Below are positions 50,060-60,250 of a DNA stretch of 64,000 bases, piece by piece. Source of the DNA: Capitella teleta (Eukaryota; Annelida; Polychaeta; Capitellidae); the NCBI GenBank assembly GCA_000328365.1, contig KB303931.1:38495-102494 (forward strand). Reading direction: 5' to 3'. The notes below the pieces were generated by a model. The model was not told the origin of the DNA. It made no database searches and worked only from the letters and a program-made list of their open reading frames with translations. A program made the translations under genes and the position numbers. The first letter of the stretch is position 1. Each line of letters begins with the position of its first letter.

Positions 50060-50404
50060 CTGCTGACATAATTTTAGACATTTTGCTTTCTATGGAATTA
50101 TTCCGAGATACATCGAAATTGAGAAGTTTAATGTCTTAACTTCGCGTTAGATTTCATACCGTCATGATGTCATAAAAGTAACTATCCCATTGTTAACAAT
50201 GAGAGCCGTCGATAAGAGACATATCGTATTCATCTCATTTCAAGCTACTAGTATTCTGCCTAAGCAAGAAATTTATATTTTAATTTGTCTTGCAAATTAT
50301 TCATAGCTGACATAATGTATCAAAATTAGTCTCTCGATCATCACTCACAGAAGTTCATAATTATAATCGATCTAAAAAGGTTCCGTAATGAACAGAGGTC
50401 TTAT
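50060..50404 (+). mobile_element. MITE (family 2), copy C
   Basis: Shares GAGATACATCGAAATTGAGA, GTTAACAATGAGAGCCGTCGA, CATCTCATTTCAAGCTACT and TCTAAAAAGGTTCCGTAATG with copies A and B, and ends AACAGAGGTCTTAT before TTAA at 50405-50408. The left end has diverged or been lost. It is longer in the middle than copy B. Confidence 0.72.
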
Positions 50405-50409
50405 TTAAG

Positions 50410-51600
50410 AATAATAAAAATAGGGATGTGATACATTGATCAAACATAATGTTAGGTCTAAGTCTAGTGACCCTCCGGGAAAATAATGATGCTTCACTCC
50501 TGAAAATATTCATACGCAGAATCCGGTAAGTAATAAGAACTACAAATAACGGCACATGCCATAAATCCCATAATTCATTTCCTTCTATTGACCACAGCGC
50601 AACTGTTTGTGACGCGATTGGTTCTTGTTACATAACACTGATTAACAATACGTACAGCCGAGTGTGGCAGGTCTCAGGTGCAATGACATATCGGATGAAT
50701 AATTAAAGTACTTCTAACAAAAGACCGCTGTGTATAATTATGCGGTTACTTGCAAACTACACCTCTGGTGTTATGTTTTACTAGATGGATCTTGTTCCAC
50801 AAGATGCAACCAAATATCATCTTGAATCCTCGGTGACATAAAGGTCTCATTGGCTCCCTGCATGGGAAAAACCTAGCTAGAAGGGACCAGTGCTCGGAAT
50901 CTAGAAAACTCTATGCAATGGTGTTTGAGAAGGAGCGTATAATTTATATATAAAAAAAAACGATAGGAGAAACGCAAAAGCGCGAAAAAAAAAAAAAAGC
51001 TCCACTGGCTACCATAGAAATAAATACGTCAGATATCAACCTGATCCTCTCCTTCAGTCAGTGGAGTTCAGGGATAATATTATGGGAGTATAATAATAAA
51101 TGATCAGTGTAGACGGTTTCTGATTATAAAACGAGGGGCTTATTTCAGCAGGACTTGGAGCCAAAGAATGCTTGGAGCCGTGCCTTTGAGAGAGCTTTGT
51201 CTGAGAAGGTCCGTTATGATTGTCTAGGCACGATGACACAAAAGCCACAACGGCCCTTAGCACAGGCCTGCTGGTCAGAATGGCAGCGTTTGCGTGCATT
51301 ACATTTCAGGTGGAAATAGCCAGTCCTGTCTGTTGGTGTTATTTACGTGCGTGTAGAGATTTGCTCATTGGTTTCAGACATAATCTGATAAGGGAATGCT
51401 GGAATCTCGTATTCTGAGTTTCAGTTTTCTGATCATACGATTGGTTTTGTTTTACTGTGTGCCTATCGCAGGAATCGTAATCCAAATACATTATAGGTTT
51501 TAAAACACAGATTAAAAGAGGAATTTTTTATTAGTCTATAAATATAAGTATTAATATTACATTGAGTCATTATTTTCAATAATTAACATCAATAATTATG
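50410..51600. other. No gene recognised
   Basis: Intergenic DNA with two A-rich runs at about 50950-50998. A minus-strand AATAAA at 51527-51532 belongs to the next feature. Confidence 0.45.
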
Positions 51601-51620
51601 AGAACAGTGTAGTTGAATGA

Positions 51621-51850
51621 CTATTTACACCTTACGCATAGCGACATCTCCATAGGCAGGCGGGGTTCATTGACGCCAATAAATGAAGCCTGATTAGCAT
51701 AGGCGGAAGGGGGGTTCCCGTGGGCGGAAGTGGAGGTGGTGTGGGGATTTGGAAGGGGGGGACGGAGCTTCCGCTTGCAGCAACAGACAACAACAACAAC
51801 GCCAATCAAAATCACAATAACGACAGCGATCATTGTAGAGGCATTACTAG
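51621..51850 (-). CDS. Candidate terminal exon of a single-pass membrane protein
   Basis: The minus strand encodes MIAVVIVILIGVVVVV, a strong transmembrane helix, followed by the stop-transfer CCCKRKLRPP and a Pro/Ser/Thr tail (PPLPNP, GNPPSAYANQ) ending at a stop at 51621. A possible acceptor (CAAATGCTAG) precedes it at about 51855. AATAAA lies about 90 bases past the stop, which supports a true 3' exon. The palmitoylatable CCC and proline-rich tail resemble shisa-like adaptors, but no cysteine ectodomain exon was found upstream, so the family stays open. The exon could be a stand-alone short frame. Confidence 0.45.
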
Positions 51851-51884
51851 CATTTGAAATGTAAATTGAATATCTTCAGCCATA

Positions 51885-52745
51885 ACATGAACACATAGCA
51901 GCGAGCGGAATTGGCGATGAATTGATGTCCTGTAGAAATCAACAGGTTTTACACACAAAGAAGTGACGTCACATAATTCATTATTCAAATTACCTGCATA
52001 TCAACTTCCGTTTTCCGCTGATTCAAAATTTCAGTTTGTGCTCACATTGGCGACTCTGACTTGGTTCTTCTACACTTCTTGTATTTTCTGACTTACTCCT
52101 TTTGGAAATCATATATTCCTCTGGGAATCACCGATTCATGTGAAATGGCTCTTATTCGACGCGCCAGAGAAAGCATCTGGAAGGTGGGCGAATTTATTTC
52201 ATGTTATTTTTATTTATAATTATATACATATTTTTTTTTTCGTCATTTATTCATTTGCTTTCTTTATTGTCTATGGAGGAGGGAGGGGGTGTGAGGTGCT
52301 GAAGCATAGGCACTATAATATTCCAGGAATGATTATGAACTGAACTGAAGAATTACAATCAGTTTATTTATATATATATTGCTATTATTACCTAATAACT
52401 TGAAAACTAAAGACCCTAATTTTATAAATAACAAATGCTAAAATTGTAATGTGAAACATTTCATGATAATGATTGATCACAGGATGCAGGAGTGGAGTTT
52501 GACGTCCATCCTTTAGCTCAGCCAACTGGAGGAAGTGACAGTGGAGCAAGTATTAACATCAATTGAGCCATCGTCCCCCGCTCATCCACCAAAGCTGTCA
52601 TTTGTGCAAATGGTCAGAGGAAAGACACAATGAAGAAGGTGAGCAGTAATTATTACCCACTCGCATACATTGATTTCTCTCCCTCTCTTTCAGGTGGGTG
52701 GTCACTCGCATGCTGATGGGAACGGCAAAAGGAGCGTAAAAAGGA
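51885..52745 (+). repeat. Left arm of a large inverted duplication
   Basis: Plus-strand text from CAGCGAGCGGAATTGGCGAT to GATGGGAACGGCAAAAGGAG matches the reverse complement of 54776-53855, with substitutions and small indels throughout, introns included. The exon-like pieces are 52145-52183 (ALIRRARESIWK), 52483-52638 (stop TGA at 52564-52566) and one starting near 52695. The start codon seen in the other arm is lost here (ATG to ACC), so this arm is probably the decayed copy. Confidence 0.85.
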
Positions 52746-53244
52746 AAACACCAGTTCACCAGAGTAAAACGGAGATTAATTTCATTTCCACGAACAAACT
52801 TTGTGCTGATTTAACTTTTGTTTCTGGCTTATGTATGTTTGCAAGCACTATTAAACTTTAGTACGCTTTGATCGTGTTTTTCTTCTCAGCAATCAATGCA
52901 AATCTATTCATTTTAATTGCCATTGCGGAAAAAAAGCTATACAAAATTTTACGATTATACCATTTTAATTTTATTTCATTTGATTTATTCCATTATAAAA
53001 TATCCAATATCCAAATATAATTATACTATAGAAACACGATGAAATAGAATTAATATGTAAGGCTGGAATACATTTAATTTACCAAATAAATGGAAACAAG
53101 AGTGTCCCATTTATTGAATTAAATGAGACAAGACTAAATCGATCAGTCCTGTGACGCAATTTGTGGGTGATATTGTGGGTGATGAGCATGTTTCTGAAAA
53201 AGATAGGAACTTAATCTTAATACATGCTTAATTATTCTTCATAC

Positions 53245-53366
53245 CTCGTGGCTTGGCAGTGAAGAGGATCAGCTGCAGGCAGCTCCAATGACACTGTTTC
53301 TCTCAACCACTCAAAAAGGTCATGCCCCATTTCTTGCAGTTTCTTAATTGCCTTCTGCATTTTGAT
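53245..53366 (-). CDS. Exon-like segment in the loop, unknown product
   Basis: Between an acceptor (TTTTTACAG) and a donor (GTATGA), the minus strand reads IKMQKAIKKLQEMGHDLFEW, then LRETVSLELPAADPLHCQAT, an amphipathic helix-rich stretch. It follows the right-arm exons on the same strand and could be a further exon of that unit, but the phases cannot be confirmed. No domain recognised. Confidence 0.35.
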
Positions 53367-53394
53367 CTGTAAAAATTATCTCAATTATTATGAG

Positions 53395-53806
53395 ATGTCC
53401 AAAGGCTAGCAATCAGGGAAAACTAGATGCCCAGAGGCAATAAATGATGACTAGATGCCCAGGGGCAATCAAGGATGATTAGATGTCCTGAAGTAATCAA
53501 TGATGACTAGATGTCTAGAGGTAATAACTGATGACTAGATGCCCAGAGGCAATTAAGGATGACTAGATGCAGGCAACCAAGGATGACTAAATGTCCAGAA
53601 GCAATCAAGAATGACTATATGCCCCGAGGCAATCAAGGATGACTAGATATCCAGAGGAAATCGAGGATGACTAGATGTCCAGAGGAAATCGAAGATGACT
53701 AGATGTCCAGAGGAAATCGAGGATGACTAGATGTCCAGAGGCAACCAAGTATGACTAGATGCCCCGAGGCAATCAAGGATGATTAGATGTCCCGAGGCCA
53801 TCAAGG
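53395..53806. repeat. 28-bp minisatellite, about 14 units
   Basis: Head-to-tail units of the type GATGACTAGATGTCCAGAGG-CAATCAAG with scattered substitutions and one shortened unit near 53557. It lies in the loop between the arms of the inverted duplication. A 28-base unit does not keep a reading frame. Confidence 0.92.
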
Positions 53807-53854
53807 AGGCACTCTTGTTGGTGAGGTTTTTGTTAGAAAGTCTTTTGTTGTTTT

Positions 53855-54776
53855 TTTTTTAACACTCCTTTTGTTCCCATCTGCATACGAGTGATCACTA
53901 ACCTGAATGAGAGGGAGAGAAATCAGTGTATATGAGTGGATATTAATTGCTGCTCACCTGCTTCATCGTGTCTTTCCTCTGCCTACTTGAGCAAATCACA
54001 GTTTTGGTGAATGGGCGGGAGACGATGGCTCAACCGCTGTTAATACTTGCTCCACTGCCTCTTCCTCCGGTTGACTGAGCTGAAGAATGGACGTCAAACT
54101 CCACTCCTGCATCCTGTGATCAATCATCTAATAAAGGTTTCACATTACGATTTTAGCATTTGTTATTTATAAAATTAGGGTCATTATTCATTAATTTTCA
54201 AGTTATTGAGTAATAAATAAATAAGCTGATAGTAATTCTTCAGTTTTCTCTTTAGTTCATGACCATTCATCACATATTTTATGGAATATTATATGTAGTG
54301 CATATCTTTCGACACCCCGTCCCTCCTCCATAGATAATTAAGAAAGCAAATGAAGGAAAAATATAAATCATGAGAAAATAAATAAAAATTATATAAAAAT
54401 AACTTTAAACATGGAATACATTCACCCACCTTCCAGATTCTTTCTCTCACGCGCCGAATAAGAGCCTTTTCGGAGGAGGAATCCATGATTTTCAGAGGAA
54501 TAGATGATTTCCAAATGGAGTGATAAAACAGCAAGAACCTTAGTAATTAAAAAAATACAAGAAGTGTAGAAGAACCAAGTCAGTCGAAGATGTACAGACG
54601 ATGTGAGCACAAACTGAAATTTTGAATCAGCGGAAAACGGAAGTTGATCCTGTTGATATGCAGGTAATTTGAATAATGAATATTCATTATGTGACGTTAC
54701 TACTTTGTGTGTAAAACCTGTTGATTTCTACAGGACATCGATTCATCGCCAATTCCGCTCGCTGCGAACACATAAT
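53855..54776 (-). repeat. Right arm of the large inverted duplication
   Basis: Reverse complement of the left arm (51885-52745). The outer edge ends at CGCTCGCTGCGAACACATAA and the inner edge at the T-rich run near 53855. Similarity covers exons and introns alike, so the duplication was of genomic DNA, not of a spliced copy. Confidence 0.85.
54030..54486 (-). CDS. Unrecognised short spliced frame in the right arm (46 aa)
   Basis: Exon 54486-54430 gives MDSSSEKALIRRVRERIWK and ends at GTGGGTG. The next exon, after an acceptor ATTGATCACAG, starts 54113 with DAGVEFDVHSSAQSTGG and stops at 54030. The intron phase is 0 and the total is 141 nt. The left arm keeps the same splice sites, frame and stop position, with changes (VHPLAQPTGG). 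The exon continues to a donor at 53958, so more of the transcript lies downstream. An alternative frame (MQEWSLTSILQLSQPEEEAV) is also open for 38 codons. No family recognised; a small protein, a 5' part of a longer gene, or a noncoding RNA all remain possible. Confidence 0.35.
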
Positions 54777-55306
54777 TATGTCGATCAATGCAACTTGAGT
54801 CATGCACGGCATGCACACAAAAGAGCTACACATAAAATGTCGAACAAAGACTGTAAATGATTAGTGATGTGGTGATACAACCAGGGAATAAGACATATAG
54901 TAATCCCTAATATAGCGAATGCAAAAATCATACAGGAAAATAACAGTTGTAAATTGAAGGATACTGGAAGGCACCGATTTACTGCACTTTCTATTAGAAA
55001 CGCAGGCTGCCCCACATCTATGATTCTAGTATATAAGACATGAATACAGTGTACTCCACTCCACGCCACTCTACTCCACAAACACACTCTCTCGCTCACT
55101 ATTCTCGTACAAACCACCAGCTACGTGGATACAACAAGGTGTGCGCAGGGGGTCAAAATGAAAAACACACTTGAACACAAATTAAAAGGATATAGGTGCA
55201 TGCAATTCAGATTCATTTCCTCGATTTCTTTCATTTCCTTGAAAGGAACCAATAAGCAAAATAGCAAACAAACAACAGACACGTTGTTTTTGAGATAGCA
55301 TTCTAT

Positions 55307-55312
55307 TTTATT
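55307..55312 (-). promoter_or_regulatory. Polyadenylation signal of the SLC5 gene
   Basis: AATAAA on the minus strand 50 bases beyond the stop codon at 55362. Confidence 0.6.
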
Positions 55313-55361
55313 CATTAGTCTATGCATGTGTATATGCAAACTGATAATAATGGTCATGTGA

Positions 55362-58300
55362 TCAAATCGCGTTTGTTTCTTGTAAATCCTTCGACAGCAT
55401 CATGCCTTTCTCATCCGTTCTCTTGACATCCTTGAAAAGAGTCACACATGCAACCAATAAAGGATATTTTGTCTATTTACCCTGATGTCGTGGTATGAGT
55501 TCTCATCAATGTCGATGGGTGGAAGTGTAGCGAATGTAAACACGGCTCTCCATGGCAGCCTGAGACGGGCATCAATATCCTTCTTGCCTTTCTTATGACC
55601 TACTTGCAATGCAAGAGATGGGCTGCAACAGCTGCACAGTATTTTAGTGTTCACATACCAATATTGAAGATCTGAGAGGATATCCAACCAACAGTGACGG
55701 TGACGGAGCAGCCGATCAGTGCATACCACAGGAAGGAAACTGCGTACAAGTTCTCCATCCCATGTCTGAAAGATGGAAGAATTTCGAAATGTCTGGCATA
55801 CTAAGATTTTCTGTGTCATGGTATATGCATGTACATGTATAAACAGTGAGAACCTTAATAATCTTGCGTGAACATTAAACTTTGAGGAAGAGGAATGATG
55901 AATACGACACGACACAGACATCGCCTTTTTATCGCGACACAAAATACAAAGAATCCCGGCTGACATTTTCCTTACAAGCATTTCTAACTACAGAAAACAG
56001 GACTTGTTTCTGTGTCAATTAGAGTGTTCACTCTCCGCTCGCAGCACATATCAGAGCAGCTTATTGTATCAGAGACGGTACTCCATGCAAGGCAGTTGGT
56101 TTGGCCCAGGGCATTTGTTTGTGTATCTCTATTTTTAAATTTCAATTCATACATAGCCCAACAACTCATTTTTTAGATCACTTACAGTGAAGCATTCACG
56201 CTTGTGGCATTTGCAGTTGATGTTGAGAGAGTTCCATTGAACATTGGACAATAATCGGAAGGCAAGGGAGGGAGTGTTGGACTGAAAGCCGGACTTGACC
56301 AGGAACCGAAGATAATCACAAGATTGAGGACACAACCAGCTCCACAACCTAACAGTGCTCCCTGCAATCAATACTTTTAAAATAGACTGTCGATGAAATG
56401 ATAGGAGATAACCTGCCAGTCGGCTGTATCAGATATGCCACCGAGAATAAACATCCCATGAAGAGGTCCACCAGTAGCACTTAAAAAGGAAACTGCTACC
56501 TAAGAAATATTTGTGGTAATAAGATGGACATGATGAAAATATATAATTTCTGTTATAAAGCTATCAGATAATGACGAAAATAATGTGAACGTACTCGTGT
56601 ATTCGTCTGAGCTGAAATACTGACCAATGAAAAATACTCATTCAATGTACCTGTGATACAGGACCAGGCATGATAGCAGCCAAGAAGGCCACAGCAGCTC
56701 CAATGAAACCAAATGCAACAACTAAATGATAATGATAAATAATGATATGGATTGATCTGATGACAGGCATGCTGCACAAACCCAAGCATTTGTTGAGTAC
56801 AGCAGCTCTGAAATCACTGAGATTCACGAAGTGAGGCTTCAAAATATCTTCCCAGGCATTGGCTGCACAACCACTTAAGCTGGATGAAACTGAGCTGCAA
56901 TGGACATGGCCTTATAATTTTGACATTGAAAAGCAACCCACATTTGTTCATGTCTAGTGTACCAGTATTTTGAACACTGATTTGTATAGGTTGCCAACGC
57001 GTACAACGAAGGTTTGTATGTGAGCAATTGACTAGGTAATTATATAGGAGAGCACGCAGGTTGCCGTTCTAACTACTATCCATATAGGAACTATCCATAG
57101 GAACTATGGATAGTACTTAGAATTTCGGATTTCTTACCTAAGTGCTCCGCTGTATAAAGTAGCCAGAAAAAGTCCAGAGAAACCTCGTGTCGATGCAAAG
57201 ACAATTTTCACGAAGTATGGAAGGATCTACCAAGTACACATATAGCATAGACAACCTTTCGGCGACTAAATATTGTAAAAATTTAGTTTGTCTACCTGGT
57301 TCGAAGAGTTTATGTCCCCATTGAGCAAAGGGTCGCAACGCTCCTTTGCAAAGTAGGCAAGCACAATGAATCCATTGAGGTAGAAAAGAGAGGCCAATAT
57401 GAGAAGACAAGGAATGGTCAGCAACAGAGACCTGTTAACAACATGAACTCCAAGCCATTGTGCTGAAATTGCTAGAATGATTACACTTACAATCGTGCAT
57501 CTCTCAGAGATGCAGTCGCAGAATATCTTTGGGTGGACATTTGTTGCAATCCGTAAATAAAAGCCCAGGAAGTTCCCCAACCGAAAATAGATCCCCAGAT
57601 CGTGGATCGTTCTCTTGGATCAAACGATGTTCTGAATATAATCAAGTCAGAAAAAATCCACATTCCGCAAAAGAAATCTTACGAAAAACCAAGAATTCTT
57701 CCTTCTTCCTGAGCATAATGAAATACTTCAGAGATACCACCTACTTCCATGCATCCCTGAGAAGGAGTTTTGTTATTTGGGGTAACTTTCTCTGGCTGTT
57801 ACCTTGGTGATCACAGCCAGTACACCACATAACAGGATGGCTGACTGAAATACATCCGTCCAAATCACAGCTCGCATGCCACCCTGGAAACAATTGTTTG
57901 GATACACTTAATATGAGAGGACATGCAGTGGCATTCGTTAACTGATTAATCGTTTTCGAATTAAATGACAGGTAACAACACTGTGACGTATATACCATAC
58001 AAACTAATATGATTGAGCTCACGGCCTTTGAGGTCCCGCACTCTTGGTCCTCTGCATTTTCTAAGATATCTCAAAAGACTTTCATTAAAATCGCAAGCAT
58101 GCAGCGCCTACACTATACGCGGACAACAAAACTCTTTTCGAAACACTACCATAACACAATCCGTATTAACTCAGATCTTGAGGCGGTACAACAAATGCGA
58201 CCTAAAAAATCCTTAAGCAACATAGAAAAAGACCTCTAACACACCCACTTGCACCTTCTGTTCAAGAATTAATTAATTAATTAATTAAGTGTTTCATAAC

Positions 58301-59271
58301 TAAATTAATTGTGATTATATATTACAACGTATACACAGTAATTTTATCAAGTGATCAATTACGTAATCAAAGACTATCATTATAGACTATTGAGAGCCTA
58401 ACGAATGAAATAAGATTAAGTAAACAATTTTAACAGAGCTGGTATATAAATGCATTTATAACACTAGCTCGAAATGGTGTTGCTTACAAGGGCGGTATAT
58501 GTAGTAGCAGCAGCAGCCATGATTGGAATGCTGGCTTTGGTGGGAAATCCAGTGGCTGCAACAAGTCCAGAGAAAGTCACAAGAGAACATGCAAATAATC
58601 ACATACCTGCTTCCAGTGCCAGGGACGGAGCATATATTGAAGTTCCAATGTACAGCATCTAATTGCCAACATACAAATGTTAACAGTACTATAATTATTA
58701 ATAATAGTGTTTCATAATTAAATTAATTGTGATTATATATTACAACGTATGCACAGTAATTTTATCAAGTGATCGATTACGTAATCAAAGACTATCATCA
58801 TAGACTATGGCTTACCCCACATGTAATTCCAAGAACAGCTCCAGCAACTCTAACAAGTCTTGTGGAATATCTCAGCTGGAGATACTTCAACAGAAATCAG
58901 ATATTATTTCCGTGATCGTGCACAAACCTTCTACTGACCTCATAGACACTGGTCAACTTTAAAGGGAAAATCCAAGGCACAAAAAGTCGTTCGGCAAATA
59001 TAATGGCGACTGCAAAACCTAATAAATCCCCAAACCATTGCTTGGTTCCGTAGGAATACACCTCAGCTGAGCTGCCTATTATAATGCCTGCTGCTACGAA
59101 TGAGACTACAAGGCTGAGCACTGTAGGAAGAACCTTGAGGTTCCTGTCAGCCATGATGAACTCTTGGGTTGTTCGTTGCTTGCCACTGAATGCATGGTAG
59201 ACGCCGATTGCAAGAGATGCGAGCAGGAAGAAGGCGAAGATCAAGTAGTCAGCCCATTGCAGACCAGCCAT
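55362..59271 (-). CDS. SLC5-family sodium/solute symporter (SMCT/SMVT-like), 16 exons
   Basis: Exons in order: 59271-58939, 58884-58816, 58658-58607, 58555-58488, 57884-57803, 57756-57683, 57631-57491, 57431-57296, 57226-57138, 56894-56782, 56721-56651, 56499-56413, 56361-56186, 55765-55659, 55602-55481, 55430-55362. All introns have GT..AG ends and phases agree, giving about 595 residues, near the family's usual 600-odd. Signatures: LQWADYLIFAFFLLASLAIG, QEFIMADRNLKVLP, LTSVYE, IYAPSLALEA, GGMRAVIWTDVFQ, YGLQQMSTQRY, YFAKERCDPL and TGGPLHGMFILGG. Such LeuT-fold carriers move monocarboxylates, iodide or vitamins with sodium across the plasma membrane; the SLC5A5/6/8/12 branch fits best. Exon 5 is 82 nt with one extra C near 57838-57841, shifting QSA away from LLCGVLAVITK. 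This may be an assembly error or a disabling change. Confidence 0.93.
58289..58390. repeat. 102-bp intronic direct repeat, copy 1 (intron 4)
   Basis: GTGTTTCATAACTAAATTAA through TCATTATAGACTAT. It matches 58707-58808 at all but four positions. The two copies bracket SLC5 exons 3 and 4. Preceded by (TTAA)n at 58269-58288. Confidence 0.92.
58707..58808. repeat. 102-bp intronic direct repeat, copy 2 (intron 2)
   Basis: Same length and orientation as 58289-58390, with four single-base differences. It ends seven bases before the exon 2 donor sequence on the plus-strand map. Confidence 0.92.
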
Positions 59272-59279
59272 GGTTCTGC

Positions 59280-59985
59280 AACATCAAATTTACATCATTG
59301 TCCATGCATTCATATTCAAATTGCCAATTGATCCAATTGAAATAAAAACTGTCCCCTATATATACCATTTTTATTCGCAAAATAAGAGAATAAAAAAGGC
59401 ACACTCGATTTCCTGTCTATCGAAAATAAAATTCACATTCGATTTATTGACAATTGCCTGAATGATGCATGTCTCATCTTGAGCATATTCTAGTGCCAGT
59501 GCATTACAAACGGTGCGTTTCAGGTGTGCGACAGAGCGGTGACTGAACGAACCAATAGTGCTTTTCGTGACATACATCAATTGGCGAACATTACATTCGA
59601 AGCACGCTAGTGGCGGCACATATCTCGATCTGGTTCTATAAGGTAAACGCATGACTTCTTCCATGCAACATGAGCATAATTAATTACATTACCGCGTAAT
59701 TTTCATAGTGCACAGCCATAGATATGTGAACAGTAACTTTTACACAATTAACATCATGTAAGCAGTAACTAAAACGTAGCATTAAAACGGTAATATACAT
59801 ATCGTGGGCAGCATTTTGAATATTCTCTTTGCACGCATTTGAATCAATAATAACACCGAGATGTCGACATGATTTGACAATTTTTACCTGCGAGTTATTA
59901 AGATATATCGGAAAACGATGTGCTAGAAGGTATCATACTATGGGCCACGCATCATGGAATAGCAACATTATAAAATATTTCGTGT
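59280..59985. other. Upstream flank of the SLC5 gene
   Basis: Probably holds the 5' UTR and promoter, but no TATA box, initiator or upstream exon could be recognised with confidence. Confidence 0.4.
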
Positions 59986-59989
59986 TAAT

Positions 59990-60250
59990 TGCGCTAGGAT
60001 ATAGTCACCAGAATACGTCTTTCATCCCACAACCTGGCGATCGAAAGAGGAAGATGGACCCGCCTCCCCATGCAGGGAAGAACGCCTATGCGAATGCGGA
60101 CAGGGTCAAGACGAAGCCCACATCGTGTCCTCCCGCCAATCAACAGAACCAATCAGACGTATGCACCCGAAAATGAACTTTACTAAATCTCTTTGAGCAT
60201 GCTGATACTCAGCTGCTGCTTGTATCAGCAATACCTTTGTGTAAAAATCG
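59990..60250 (+). mobile_element. LINE C-terminal zinc-ribbon relic (fragment N)
   Basis: The plus strand reads RISSHNLAIERGRWTRLP at about 60020-60070, then in the next frame REERLCECGQGQDEAHIVSS and QSTEPIRRMH. This is the post-RT zinc-binding segment (IExGR..., CxCG, DExHIVxxC) of non-LTR elements, broken by a frameshift near 60072. The rest of the element is absent. Confidence 0.6.

Noticed and set aside
53395-53806. CRISPR array
   Set aside because: Units are contiguous without unique spacers, and the DNA is eukaryotic; it is a minisatellite.
55442-55981. 179-residue minus-strand frame
   Set aside because: It reads through SLC5 introns in a mixed frame; the true exons 14 and 15 lie inside it.
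58009-58239. 76-codon plus-strand frame in SLC5 intron 4
   Set aside because: Lys/Thr-rich with no recognised motif; could be an old repeat but nothing supports a gene.
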